From an uncultured Bacteroidales bacterium (GTDB lineage Bacteria; Bacteroidota; Bacteroidia; Bacteroidales; UBA932), in NCBI GenBank assembly GCA_944323245.1, contig CALURT010000025.1, positions 1 to 37,280 of the forward strand: 37,280 nucleotides of DNA, given 5' to 3'. The translations under genes and the position numbers were made by a program. Of this stretch, positions 15,269-23,897 are shown in pieces (within the stretch, counting starts at the first letter, position 1; each line of letters begins with the position of its first letter). Below the pieces are notes generated by a model. That model did no database searches, was not told the origin of the DNA, and saw only the letters and a program-made list of their open reading frames with translations.

Positions 15269-16363
15269 TCAGATATTGAAATATTCCCTGTATCTGTCAT
15301 ACAGGTGTCCGGCCTGAAGATAGGCCGACTGCGGACTCATGAAATGCGAGAACTCGAAGGTGATGGCCTTGTCGTATCCGCATCTTGCGGCAGCCTCCAA
15401 TTTCATCCTCAGCTTGTCGAACTTGATAGGCAGGAACTTGATAGGCATGTCGCGGTCGAATGTCTCGGCATTCGTCCAGCATTGCATCCCGTATTTGTCG
15501 GCGAGCTTCTTGTTAACCGTGAAGAAGGCATCCAATTCGTCGTAATCGATATGTCCGTCCTGGAACGCACAGGCATCCACCACATCATGGATTCCGTCGA
15601 ATATCTCGTTCCATTCCCTCTCGTGCTCCGCTACGGAAACAGCCTGGTCGTTGGTCAGCTTGTTCGTCCCCATGATGGCCTTCTTGCCGTCTATCCACGG
15701 AGATATGAACGTCGGCAGCCCTCCGGAAACATCCTTGCACTGTTTTCCCATGGCGTGGAATGCGTCAATGGCGCCTTTGGTCTTGCGGCTGATCTCCCCG
15801 CTGATGTACCACCCTCCGAAACTGTCGTATTTCTCTCCGTACATTTTCCAGACTTCGTCGATGACATATTTGTTATCCTCGATTTCATGCGAGAGGTCGC
15901 CGGTATCCCAGTACTTTCCGGAATCGTAAAGACCGAACCAGAATTTCATCCCGTATTTCTGTGCGAGCCTCAGGAACATGTCGATGAGATCCACCGACGG
16001 CATGTAGCATCCCTTTTTGAGAAGATAAGGAGACGGATAGGTTATGAATTTGCGGTAGCCGGAACGTATGACTATGACAGTGTCTATGCCGATGGCCTTC
16101 ATGTGCCTGAAGTCGGCGTCCCATTCTTTTTCTCCCCAGTTCTGGTGCGGAATGTCATGTGATATTTCATCGAGGAACGTCCCCGTGATTTTCAGTCCCT
16201 GAGCCTTCGGAACAATCAGTCCGCCTGTGCCGTTGGAAACAATCGGACTCCCGGCCGGAACGGCTCTCATGGCGTTTTCCCCTGCTTTCAGCAGTTCCGG
16301 AGCGGCTACCGCAGATGCTGCGGCAAGCGCTGCCTTTTTCAGAAATGATCGTCTGTCTGTCAT
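15269..16363 (-). CDS. Tat-exported DUF4434 TIM-barrel protein
   Basis: A 364-aa protein with a twin-arginine signal (RRSFLKK at 4-10, then an alanine-rich hydrophobic stretch), so exported folded to the periplasm. The body resembles DUF4434, a glycosidase-like TIM barrel: GTFLDEISHDIPHQNW, then the IGIDTVIVIRSGYRK strand, WFGLYDSGKYW, WYISGEIS and FEFSHFMSP near the end. Acidic residues at strand ends (for example in FGLYDSG and YISGEIS) could be catalytic, but this is inference. It is the first gene of the minus-strand operon with the MFS porter and two regulators, and is divergent from the glycan locus. Confidence 0.75.
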   Translation of the reverse strand: MTDRRSFLKKAALAAASAVAAPELLKAGENAMRAVPAGSPIVSNGTGGLIVPKAQGLKITGTFLDEISHDIPHQNWGEKEWDADFRHMKAIGIDTVIVIRSGYRKFITYPSPYLLKKGCYMPSVDLIDMFLRLAQKYGMKFWFGLYDSGKYWDTGDLSHEIEDNKYVIDEVWKMYGEKYDSFGGWYISGEISRKTKGAIDAFHAMGKQCKDVSGGLPTFISPWIDGKKAIMGTNKLTNDQAVSVAEHEREWNEIFDGIHDVVDACAFQDGHIDYDELDAFFTVNKKLADKYGMQCWTNAETFDRDMPIKFLPIKFDKLRMKLEAAARCGYDKAITFEFSHFMSPQSAYLQAGHLYDRYREYFNI

Positions 16364-16497
16364 GTCTATATATGGCTATTTATATTGTATGCGGCATTTT
16401 ACATCATTGCAAATATAAAAATATTTTTATTCATAAAAGGTAATTTATTAAAAATTTTTATTAATATTGCGGTATTGAATCAAAATATTTGAATATC
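16364..16497. promoter_or_regulatory. AT-rich divergent control region between the two glycan operons
   Basis: This 134-nt spacer holds the start regions of both operons. Leftward: GCAAATATA at 16409-16417, a perfect TATATTTGC -7 box on the minus strand, 46 nt before the DUF4434 start. Rightward: TAATATTGC at 16462-16470, one mismatch from the -7 consensus, 28 nt before the ATG at 16498. Two AT palindromes lie between them: AAAAATATTTTT (16417-16428) and AAAAATTTTT (16450-16459). This is the likely target of the ROK or AraC regulator. Confidence 0.55.
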
Positions 16498-17835
16498 ATG
16501 CCTATCGTTAAAAGAGCAATCTTGTTCGGAATGCTGTTGTCGCTTTCCGTGTCATTCTTCTCCTGCAATGACGGCAGGACTATAGATGAAGCCAATTCCA
16601 ATTTCATGTGGTTCGACTGCGAGGCCAACTATGAAAGGCTCTCCACGCCGGATTCCATTATGTACTATCTGCAGAAATGCAAGGATGCAGGATTCGACAA
16701 TGTGGTCGTGGATGTAAAGTCCATCATGGGCGAAGTCCTGTACGACAGCGACATAGCCCCGTATATGGGCGAGTGGGAAGGCTGGTACCGCAATCAGGAC
16801 TACGACATGCTTTCGTATTTCATCGATTACGGAAAGGAAGTGGGAGTCAAGGTCTATGCCTCGTTGAACATATTTGCCGGAGGGCACAACTGGTATGACC
16901 GCGGCATCATTTACAGACAGCATCCCGAATGGCAGTCGATAGTGTACGACAAGGGAAAACTGATCCCGATATCCGAAATCAAGTCAAATTACAACGGCAT
17001 GCTGAATCCTGCCAATCCGGAAGTGCAGGAATACCAGTTGTCGATATTGGAAGAGTTCGCCCGCAAATACATGGATTTGGACGGAATCATTTTCGACAGG
17101 GTGCGTTATGACGGCATCACTTCCGATTTCAGCGGATTGTCCAAGGAACTCTTCGAGGAATATTCCGGAATCGAAGTGGAAAACTTCCCTGACGACATCA
17201 TCAGCTGGGAGAAAAACGCCAGGACCGGAGAATATGCCATGAAGGAAGGGCCGCATTTCAAGAAATGGGTGGAATGGCGTGCTTCCGTCATCAGGAATTT
17301 CATAGAAAAGGCCCATGTATTATTAAAAGGTATAAACCCGGATCTGGAAATAGGCGATTATACGGGAGCGTGGTATCCTACATACTACCAGCTCGGCGTC
17401 AACTGGGCAAGCAGCTCCTACGACCCTTCCGCCGATTACGGTTGGGCCACGCCGGAATACAAGAATACCGGCTATGCCGAACTTCTCGACATTTACATGA
17501 CGGGACTTTACTATACATTGGTTACCAAGGATGAAGTGGATGCGGCCAACGGAGTGGTAGGCCCGCGCACCGAAGCCGGCATGGACAACAGCCTTACCTA
17601 CTGCTACAGCGTCGAGGGAGGAGCCGAACTTGTCAGGAGTCTTACCTGCGGGGCCGCCCCTGTCATAGGTTCCCTCTATGTGGAGCAGTACAAGGAAGAC
17701 TGGACCGGATTTTCAAGGGCAATAAGACAGGTGCTTGAAGATACCGACGGCCTTATGATTTTCGATATAGTACACATCATAAACCACGGCCTGTGGGATG
17801 AACTCACCGAGGCCGTGAACGGAAACAGGGAGTGA
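16498..17835 (+). CDS. GHL10-like glycosidase lipoprotein, paralogue 1
   Basis: A 445-aa lipoprotein (SPII box FFSC) with a single TIM-barrel-like domain resembling GHL10 / family 10 glycosylhydrolase-like proteins. Key visible motifs: MWFDCEANYERLS, DNVVVDVKS, YASLNIFAGG, LDGIIFDRVRYDGITSDFS (D195, D200, D205), and YTGAWYPTYYQLGVNWASS. The same motifs occur in the genes at 30444 and 33603. The DRxRYD segment corresponds in position to the acidic strand-end motif of GHL10 barrels and may be catalytic, which is inference. A TTG at 16489 is in frame, but the ATG at 16498 fits better. The stop is 5 nt before the GH20 start, so co-transcription is likely. Substrate unknown. Confidence 0.78.
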   Translation: MPIVKRAILFGMLLSLSVSFFSCNDGRTIDEANSNFMWFDCEANYERLSTPDSIMYYLQKCKDAGFDNVVVDVKSIMGEVLYDSDIAPYMGEWEGWYRNQDYDMLSYFIDYGKEVGVKVYASLNIFAGGHNWYDRGIIYRQHPEWQSIVYDKGKLIPISEIKSNYNGMLNPANPEVQEYQLSILEEFARKYMDLDGIIFDRVRYDGITSDFSGLSKELFEEYSGIEVENFPDDIISWEKNARTGEYAMKEGPHFKKWVEWRASVIRNFIEKAHVLLKGINPDLEIGDYTGAWYPTYYQLGVNWASSSYDPSADYGWATPEYKNTGYAELLDIYMTGLYYTLVTKDEVDAANGVVGPRTEAGMDNSLTYCYSVEGGAELVRSLTCGAAPVIGSLYVEQYKEDWTGFSRAIRQVLEDTDGLMIFDIVHIINHGLWDELTEAVNGNRE

Positions 17836-17840
17836 CGGAT

Positions 17841-20800
17841 ATGAAGACAGGACTTGTATTGGCTGCAGCCTTGCTTGTGTCTGCGCAAGCTGCCTGGGCG
17901 CAACCTTCATGCTATGAAGTGATTCCGTTGCCGCAGAAAATAACCCTGACGGTCCAGGCCGCCCCTTTTGAACTTTCACCGGACACGAAGATCCTCTATA
18001 CGGCGGATTCTGAGGGAAATATGGAAAGGAATGCGGGATTCCTTGCGGAACATATCCTGAAATACACAGGCATGTCGCTCGGGACAGAACCCTTTGCAGG
18101 CGCTTCCGGCTCGGGGAACATCCTGCTCGTATGCGACGGATCTTCGAAAATACCTGCAGAAGGATATGAAGCCGTGATAAATTCAGAAGGAATCACCGTT
18201 TCAGCCTCGGCTCCTGCCGGAATATTCTACGGAATCCAGATGTTGAGGAAAGCCCTTCCGTCCGCCGCTGCCGGCGACGGGAAATATCTTTTTCCCGTAG
18301 CGGAAATCTCGGACAGCCCGCATTTCGGCTATCGCGGGGCGCATTTCGACGTATGCCGCCATTTCTTCACGGTAGACGAAGTGAAGACATACATAGACAT
18401 GATGGCTCTGCACAACATGAACATGCTCCACTGGCACATTACGGACGACCAGGGATGGAGGGTGGAAATCAAACGCTATCCGGAACTCATAGAAAAAGGT
18501 TCGATGAGGGACGAGACCCTTGTCGGACATCTGAATGACCGCCCCGAGAAGTATGACGGCAAGCCTTACGGCGGCTATTATACTCAGGAGCAGATCAGGG
18601 AAATCGTAAAATATGCGGCGGACAGATACATCACCGTCGTTCCGGAGGTCGACCTTCCGGGTCACATGCAGGCTGCACTTGCGGCTTATCCTGAATTAGG
18701 ATGCACCGGCGGTCCCTACAAGGTCTGGCCGAAATGGGGAATTTCCGATGACGTGCTGTGTGCCGGCAATGATGCTGTTCTCGATTTCCTCGACGGGGTG
18801 TTCACCGAAATCATGGAACTCTTCCCGTCGCCGTACGTACATATCGGAGGCGACGAATGTCCGAAAGTCAGATGGGAGAATTGCCCGAAATGCCAGGCAA
18901 AGGCCGATGAATTAGGACTGAAAGACGACGCATCCTCCACCAAGGAGCAGAAACTGCAGGGGCATGTCATGAAACACGTGGCCGAATTCCTGCAGTCCCA
19001 CGGCAAGAAGGTCATCGGCTGGGATGAAATCCTTGAAGGAGAAGCCGCTGACGGCGTCATCATCATGTCGTGGAGGGGAGAGAAAGGCGGAATCGAGGCC
19101 GCACGCCTCGGTCACGATGTCATCATGACTCCGAACACATATCTGTATTTCGACTATTATCAGGGCAAGGACACTTCGAAAGAACCGCTTTCCATCGGAG
19201 GATACATTCCGGTAGAATCTGTGTACGATTACGACCCGGTGCCGAAATCCCTGACTAAGAAGGAAAAACGCCATATCCTCGGACTCCAGGCCAATCTGTG
19301 GACGGAATACATCGAATCGTTCCCTCACGTACAGTACATGGTGCTTCCAAGATGGGCGGCGCTTGCCGAAAACCAGTGGAACTATCCGGCAGAAAAGAAT
19401 TACAAGGAATTTCTTGACAGGCTCGAAAACCTGATACGCATCTATGACTCGGAAGGTTACAGATACGCAAAGCACGTGTTTGACGTATCGTCGTCCGTCA
19501 GTCCGGACTTTGAAAACGGGGCGCTTTCGGTGACATACGAAACCATGGGCAATGCTCCGATACATTATACACTCGACGGTTCCGTGCCGACGGAAGACTC
19601 TCCTCTTTATGAAGGAAGCCTGAAAATCCGTGAAAACGCAGTGCTGTCCGCAGCGGCTTTCCGCAACGGGGAATCCTCTCCCGTGACCGTAGACGAGGTG
19701 TTTTTCAACAAGGCTACGGCCAAACCCGTAAGACTTCTGACTGCTCCGAGCGGCAAATATTCGTTCGACGGGGCACGGATGCTTGTGGACGGGCTCAAGG
19801 GTGACATCGTATTCGGCAGCGGACGCTGGTTGGGCTTCGAGACCGAGGATATGGAAGCGGTCATCGACCTCGGAAGCAGGACTTCTTTTGCATCCGTGGC
19901 CCTCGGCGTATGCGTCAACACTGCCGATGGAGTATTCGATGCGAGGAAAATATCCGTGTCCGTATCTGACGACGGGAGGAAATTCCGCACCGTAGCGGAA
20001 AGGGAATATCCGCAGATTGCTCAGGAAACCAAAGAAGTACGCAGGCACTTCATTTCCTTTCCGGAAACGGCGGCGCGATATGTGAAAGTGAAGGCCGAGG
20101 CGGAGACCGTGGTACCTGAATGGAGCTGGCTTGCCGGCATCAGGGCCTTCCTGTTCTGCGACGAGATAGAAATAGGCGACAGGACGGAAGCATCTGCGCC
20201 GGAGATAAGATATGTCGGAAGGACTGTCGCTGACGGAGACGGCAATGTCTCCTATGACTGGGTCGGGACGTATTTTACCACTGTAATCGACGGAAACAGG
20301 CTTGACGCCGAGATTTCCGTGAAAGGCGAAGCCTGGTTCAATGTCTTCATCGACGGCGAATTGTCCCGGAAGTTCGGAATCAACGCCGGGTCGGTCAATG
20401 CAGTAGCCGATACGGTCGTGACTCTTTTCGACGGCGCCTGCCATGGCGGTGCTTGTCTGGAAGATGCCTGCCAGGAAGATGCTTGTCTGAAAACCGGACT
20501 TCATGAAATAAGGCTCCAGAAATGCACCGAGGGCGAATACGGCAGGGCGGAAATCAGAGGATTCATGATGCCGTCGGGCTGCAGGCTCATAGCGCCTTCG
20601 GATGTGCCCGGACGCCACATAGAGTTCATAGGCAATTCCCTGACCTGCGGTTTCGGAACCGAGGGAAAGGACAGGAACGAGCCGTTCAAGGTCTCCACGG
20701 AGAACTGCAATCTGACGTATGCTGCTGCCATTGCACGTTATTTCGGTACGGACTACACCATGGTGGCCCATTCCGGACAGGGCGCGGTCCGCAATTACGG

Positions 20801-21269
20801 CGACAGCCTTACGGTTTCCGCCGTATGCATGCAGGAAAGGATGCTGAGGACTTTCGACATGGACACTACGGCATGGAAAGGCGGCTATCAGCCTGATTTA
20901 GTCGTTATAAACTTGGGTACCAACGATTTCGCCGTACCTCCGGTGCCGTCTGAAGAAGAATTCGTGGACGGATACTGCAACCTCCTTTCGCAGATCAGGA
21001 GCCAGCACGGAAACATACCTGTCATCTGCGTATGTCCGCCTACGACCGGCGAGCCGTTGCCGTCCTATCTGAAAAAGGCGGCCGAAAGGATGTCGGATCC
21101 GGATATCCATGTCATCATATTGAAAAAAGGACTGTACAACGATACCACCGACCTCGGTTCGGCATGGCATCCGAATTACAAGGGCCAGATGAAAATGGCC
21201 ATGAGTCTCATACCTTATATATCTACCGTAACCGGCTGGGACATGGATCCCGCAAAACCTGTATTCTGA
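17841..21269 (+). CDS. GH20 beta-N-acetylhexosaminidase fused to CE2-like SGNH esterase
   Basis: A 1142-aa secreted protein (signal cleaved near AWA-QP). The N-terminal part has a GH20b domain (about 25-150). The GH20 barrel follows (about 155-500) with LHWHITDDQGWR and the catalytic pair D338-E339 in HIGGDECPK. Next come an HEX_C-like segment (YTLDGSVPTEDSPLY) and an F5/8-type jelly roll (about 625-750). A CE2-like N-terminal jelly roll (about 790-900) leads into an SGNH hydrolase with GNSL (S933), GTND and a late WHPN (H1110). Four Cys at 5-residue spacing sit in the second jelly roll (866-885). It should remove terminal GlcNAc/GalNAc and an ester group, probably acetyl. The start is ATG 17841, not the in-frame GTG at 17832, because it fits the signal peptide. 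It ends 1 nt before the next gene. Confidence 0.88.
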   Translation: MKTGLVLAAALLVSAQAAWAQPSCYEVIPLPQKITLTVQAAPFELSPDTKILYTADSEGNMERNAGFLAEHILKYTGMSLGTEPFAGASGSGNILLVCDGSSKIPAEGYEAVINSEGITVSASAPAGIFYGIQMLRKALPSAAAGDGKYLFPVAEISDSPHFGYRGAHFDVCRHFFTVDEVKTYIDMMALHNMNMLHWHITDDQGWRVEIKRYPELIEKGSMRDETLVGHLNDRPEKYDGKPYGGYYTQEQIREIVKYAADRYITVVPEVDLPGHMQAALAAYPELGCTGGPYKVWPKWGISDDVLCAGNDAVLDFLDGVFTEIMELFPSPYVHIGGDECPKVRWENCPKCQAKADELGLKDDASSTKEQKLQGHVMKHVAEFLQSHGKKVIGWDEILEGEAADGVIIMSWRGEKGGIEAARLGHDVIMTPNTYLYFDYYQGKDTSKEPLSIGGYIPVESVYDYDPVPKSLTKKEKRHILGLQANLWTEYIESFPHVQYMVLPRWAALAENQWNYPAEKNYKEFLDRLENLIRIYDSEGYRYAKHVFDVSSSVSPDFENGALSVTYETMGNAPIHYTLDGSVPTEDSPLYEGSLKIRENAVLSAAAFRNGESSPVTVDEVFFNKATAKPVRLLTAPSGKYSFDGARMLVDGLKGDIVFGSGRWLGFETEDMEAVIDLGSRTSFASVALGVCVNTADGVFDARKISVSVSDDGRKFRTVAEREYPQIAQETKEVRRHFISFPETAARYVKVKAEAETVVPEWSWLAGIRAFLFCDEIEIGDRTEASAPEIRYVGRTVADGDGNVSYDWVGTYFTTVIDGNRLDAEISVKGEAWFNVFIDGELSRKFGINAGSVNAVADTVVTLFDGACHGGACLEDACQEDACLKTGLHEIRLQKCTEGEYGRAEIRGFMMPSGCRLIAPSDVPGRHIEFIGNSLTCGFGTEGKDRNEPFKVSTENCNLTYAAAIARYFGTDYTMVAHSGQGAVRNYGDSLTVSAVCMQERMLRTFDMDTTAWKGGYQPDLVVINLGTNDFAVPPVPSEEEFVDGYCNLLSQIRSQHGNIPVICVCPPTTGEPLPSYLKKAAERMSDPDIHVIILKKGLYNDTTDLGSAWHPNYKGQMKMAMSLIPYISTVTGWDMDPAKPVF
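20436..20495 (+). repeat. 15-nt tandem repeat encoding a period-5 Cys array
   Basis: Four consecutive 15-nt units inside the GH20-esterase gene encode Ala-Cys-x-x-x, with Cys at exactly every fifth residue (about residues 867, 872, 877, 882). Units 1 and 3 share GCCTGCCA and units 2 and 4 share GCTTGTCTG, which points to duplication of a 30-nt pair. Confidence 0.8.
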
Positions 21270-21270
21270 T

Positions 21271-22725
21271 ATGAACGCAAGAATTTTTCAGACATTGTCA
21301 ATGACGGCATTGTGCATGACAATGGCTTCGGCCGCCGCAGATGCTGAAGTATTGTTGAAAGGAAAAGTGGAAGCCGAAGGCAGGGGACTTCCGGGAGTGG
21401 TCGTTTCCGACGGCCGTAACTGTGCTGTGACCGATGCGAAGGGCCGTTATGAACTGGCCGCCATGGACGACAGCCGGTTCGTATTCGTATCGACTCCGTC
21501 AGGCTACCTTCCTCAGGTGGAAAAAGGGACGGTGCCCGTGTTCTACAAGGAAATAAAAGGGGAGGGGACATACGATTTCACCCTTGGCAAGAACCCGGTC
21601 GATGACAGGAAACACGTTTGTCTCGTGCAGTCTGACGTCCAGCTGATTTCCGAGGAGAACCTCGAAGTCTATGACGTATTGCTTGACGACATGATGGCCT
21701 ACAGGGAGAATTTCAAAGGTATGGATGTTTTCGGTCTGGACTGCGGAGACATAGTGGGTGACACCCCGTCGCTGTTCGCTCCTTATACCAAGACAGCCTC
21801 GCAGCTTGATATGCCGGTGTACCGGGCCATAGGAAATCACGACATGGATTATTACGGAAGGACTTTCGAGACTTCGTACAGGACTTTCGAGGACAATTTC
21901 GGTCCCGCATGCTATTCCTTCAACCGCGGGGAAGTACACTACGTAGTCATCAACAACAATTTCTATATCGGACGGGATTACTTTTACATAGGATATGTCG
22001 ACGAGAAGACATTCCGCTGGCTCGAACAGGACCTGTCATACGTGCCTGAAGGCTCGACGCTCATAGTAGCCATGCATATGCCGTCGCGGCTGACTCCCGA
22101 CCGCAAACCGTTCTCATACGACTACGGGAATCTCGCGGACCAGACCGTCAACGCTTCCGCCCTGCACGCATTGCTCGCCCCGTATGTTACGCACATCATT
22201 TCGGGTCACATGCACTACAATCTGAACATCTGTTTCTCTGACAATCTCATGGAACACAATACGGCTGCGGTCTGCGGCACATGGTGGTGTACCGACGTCT
22301 GCTTAGACGGGACGCCTGCCGGCTACGGTGTCTATGAAATCGACGGAAGCGACGTGAAGTGGATATACAAGAGCTCCGGCTATCCTTCGGACTATCAGGC
22401 CCGGGTCTATCTGCCGGGAGCTTCTGACGAATATCCTGACTGTGTGATAGCCAATGTCTGGAACTATGACGACAAGTGGACCGTGGAGTGGCTTGAAAAC
22501 GGGAAGGTTATGGGTGAAATGGAAAAATTCACCGGTTTCGACCCGTATTCGAAGCTGATGTGCCAGGACAAGGAGAAAATCAAATACGAGTGGATAGGCC
22601 CGACGAGGACGGAACATCTCTTCAAGGCTGTCCCGTCTGACCCGTCGGCAAAAATCGAAGTCCGCATCACCGACCGCTTCGGAAACGTCTATACCGCCCC
22701 CGCAACAGCCCTGAGCTATCCGTAG
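21271..22725 (+). CDS. Calcineurin-like metallophosphoesterase, secreted
   Basis: A 484-aa exported protein with a short signal region (about 1-25). It has an N-terminal carboxypeptidase-regulatory-like beta domain (about 27-95: GLPGVVVSDG...TDAKGRYEL), a metallophosphoesterase core, and a C-terminal beta domain (about 365-484). Metal-ligand motifs: GDIVGD (D160), GNHD (N189-H190-D191), a late MHMPS and GHMHYN (H313, H315). The first motif reads SDVQ rather than DxH, as in several members of this three-domain family. It begins 1 nt after the GH20-esterase stop codon and is clearly in the same operon. It would hydrolyse a phosphomono- or diester, possibly one released by the neighbouring phosphodiester glycosidase. 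Confidence 0.85.
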   Translation: MNARIFQTLSMTALCMTMASAAADAEVLLKGKVEAEGRGLPGVVVSDGRNCAVTDAKGRYELAAMDDSRFVFVSTPSGYLPQVEKGTVPVFYKEIKGEGTYDFTLGKNPVDDRKHVCLVQSDVQLISEENLEVYDVLLDDMMAYRENFKGMDVFGLDCGDIVGDTPSLFAPYTKTASQLDMPVYRAIGNHDMDYYGRTFETSYRTFEDNFGPACYSFNRGEVHYVVINNNFYIGRDYFYIGYVDEKTFRWLEQDLSYVPEGSTLIVAMHMPSRLTPDRKPFSYDYGNLADQTVNASALHALLAPYVTHIISGHMHYNLNICFSDNLMEHNTAAVCGTWWCTDVCLDGTPAGYGVYEIDGSDVKWIYKSSGYPSDYQARVYLPGASDEYPDCVIANVWNYDDKWTVEWLENGKVMGEMEKFTGFDPYSKLMCQDKEKIKYEWIGPTRTEHLFKAVPSDPSAKIEVRITDRFGNVYTAPATALSYP

Positions 22726-22773
22726 GAAGTTCAGAGCTATTCATAATGTAATTAAAATTATTCAAAAACATTA

Positions 22774-22802
22774 TTGAATTTATTAAAAAATTAATATATT
22801 TG
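22774..22802 (+). promoter_or_regulatory. Promoter before the phosphodiester glycosidase-SusCD operon
   Basis: TTG at 22774-22776, an 18-nt spacer and TATATTTG at 22795-22802 match the Bacteroidota promoter layout, with the same spacing as at 10770-10800. A start near 22810 gives a leader of about 15 nt. It lies in a 99-nt AT-rich gap and implies a second transcription unit within the locus. Confidence 0.7.
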
Positions 22803-22824
22803 TGAGGATTAAAGGTAAAATTTC

Positions 22825-23856
22825 ATGAAAATTACTCGGCAATTTCTATCCCTTTTTGTAATTGCGGTGCTTTTATCCTCGTGTACAGGCACCGGGGGGG
22901 GTGAAAATTATGATTTTCCAGAAGGCGAAGAGCCCGAAGAGGGCCCGGTGACCCTTGAGGATGAGGATATTCTGCAGGAAGGGTATCCGTCATCCGTTTC
23001 TCTCTATTCTTTTACGGATTATTTCGATGACGGCGGCAAATGTGTCGGCTGGTATGCAGTCGTGGACACTGAAGGCGACGCTGTCGTCAACGCCATGCAC
23101 TTCTCTCCGGCCAAGACTCCGGAAGGCATCCACGCAGAACTTTCTACGCAGGGCATGGAACCCCTTGTCGTGACCAACGGCGGATATTTTTACAACGGCG
23201 AGTCTCTCAGCCTCTGCATCCACGAAGGCGAGCTGCTTTCTCCGGCTACCCAGTATGCCTATCCTGACGGCAAGACTGTCTATCCTGTAAGGGCGGCTTT
23301 CGGCATCCATGATGACGGAGAGTTCGAGGCGACGTGGGTATATTGCCCGTCGTCCACCAAGGCGTATTCTTACCCGTCACCGCTCGACAACGACGAATCC
23401 GCCGGAATCTACATGAAGGACATGCCGACGGCAACTACTGAAGGCGCTGTCCTCTGGACTCCTGCAGAAGCCATCGGAGGAGGGCCTATGTTAGTACAGA
23501 ACGCACAGAATGTAGCCGACAGGTATTACTGGCGTGAAGTTCTTGATGCCGGAGGTACGGCCGGCATGTCCCGTCAGCCTCGTACGGCAGTGGCCGGTAC
23601 GTCCGACGGTAAAGTGATAATCCTCGTCTGCGACGGGCGCGGTATGAACGAAAGCCTCGGCTATACCCTTTCCGAACTCGCGGACAAACTCATTTCCCTT
23701 GGAGCAATGATAGCCGTAAATCTCGACGGAGGCGGTTCGTCCGCCATTGTCGGCAAGGACGGCAAGGTGCTCAACAGACCGTCCGACAGCGGAGACGGCG
23801 CTTCCATCGTAATGCGTCAGGTGCCTACCGCACTTGTCGTGACTGCGAAACAGTAA
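22825..23856 (+). CDS. Phosphodiester glycosidase (NAGPA domain) lipoprotein
   Basis: A 343-aa lipoprotein (SPII box LLSSC, then acidic Gly/Glu-rich linker). The domain resembles the NAGPA / DUF2233 family, typified by the mammalian uncovering enzyme, which removes GlcNAc from GlcNAc-1-phospho-mannose. Visible hallmarks are VTNGGYFYNGESL near 110-125, SRQPRTAVAGTSDG, and the strongly conserved NLDGGGSS (D301). It is first in the operon carrying SusC/SusD. With the metallophosphoesterase just upstream, it suggests the substrate carries sugar-phosphodiester linkages. The exact bond cleaved is not known, and some relatives may have other activities. Confidence 0.83.
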   Translation: MKITRQFLSLFVIAVLLSSCTGTGGGENYDFPEGEEPEEGPVTLEDEDILQEGYPSSVSLYSFTDYFDDGGKCVGWYAVVDTEGDAVVNAMHFSPAKTPEGIHAELSTQGMEPLVVTNGGYFYNGESLSLCIHEGELLSPATQYAYPDGKTVYPVRAAFGIHDDGEFEATWVYCPSSTKAYSYPSPLDNDESAGIYMKDMPTATTEGAVLWTPAEAIGGGPMLVQNAQNVADRYYWREVLDAGGTAGMSRQPRTAVAGTSDGKVIILVCDGRGMNESLGYTLSELADKLISLGAMIAVNLDGGGSSAIVGKDGKVLNRPSDSGDGASIVMRQVPTALVVTAKQ

Positions 23857-23897
23857 CAAGACAATCAATAACAATAGTATCACTAACCCAAATTCTA

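Noticed and set aside
16489..16497. TTG start for GHL10-like paralogue 1
   Set aside because: An ATG at 16498 gives a normal lipoprotein signal, and the TTG adds only three residues.
17832..17840. GTG start for the GH20-esterase, overlapping the previous stop codon
   Set aside because: The ATG at 17841 gives a standard signal peptide; the GTG would add three residues before the basic start of the signal.
18912..20771. A 619-aa open frame on the minus strand
   Set aside because: It lies wholly antisense to the GH20-esterase gene, whose catalytic motifs are intact. The antisense product shows no domain, signal or start context, and long antisense frames are expected from the codon bias here.
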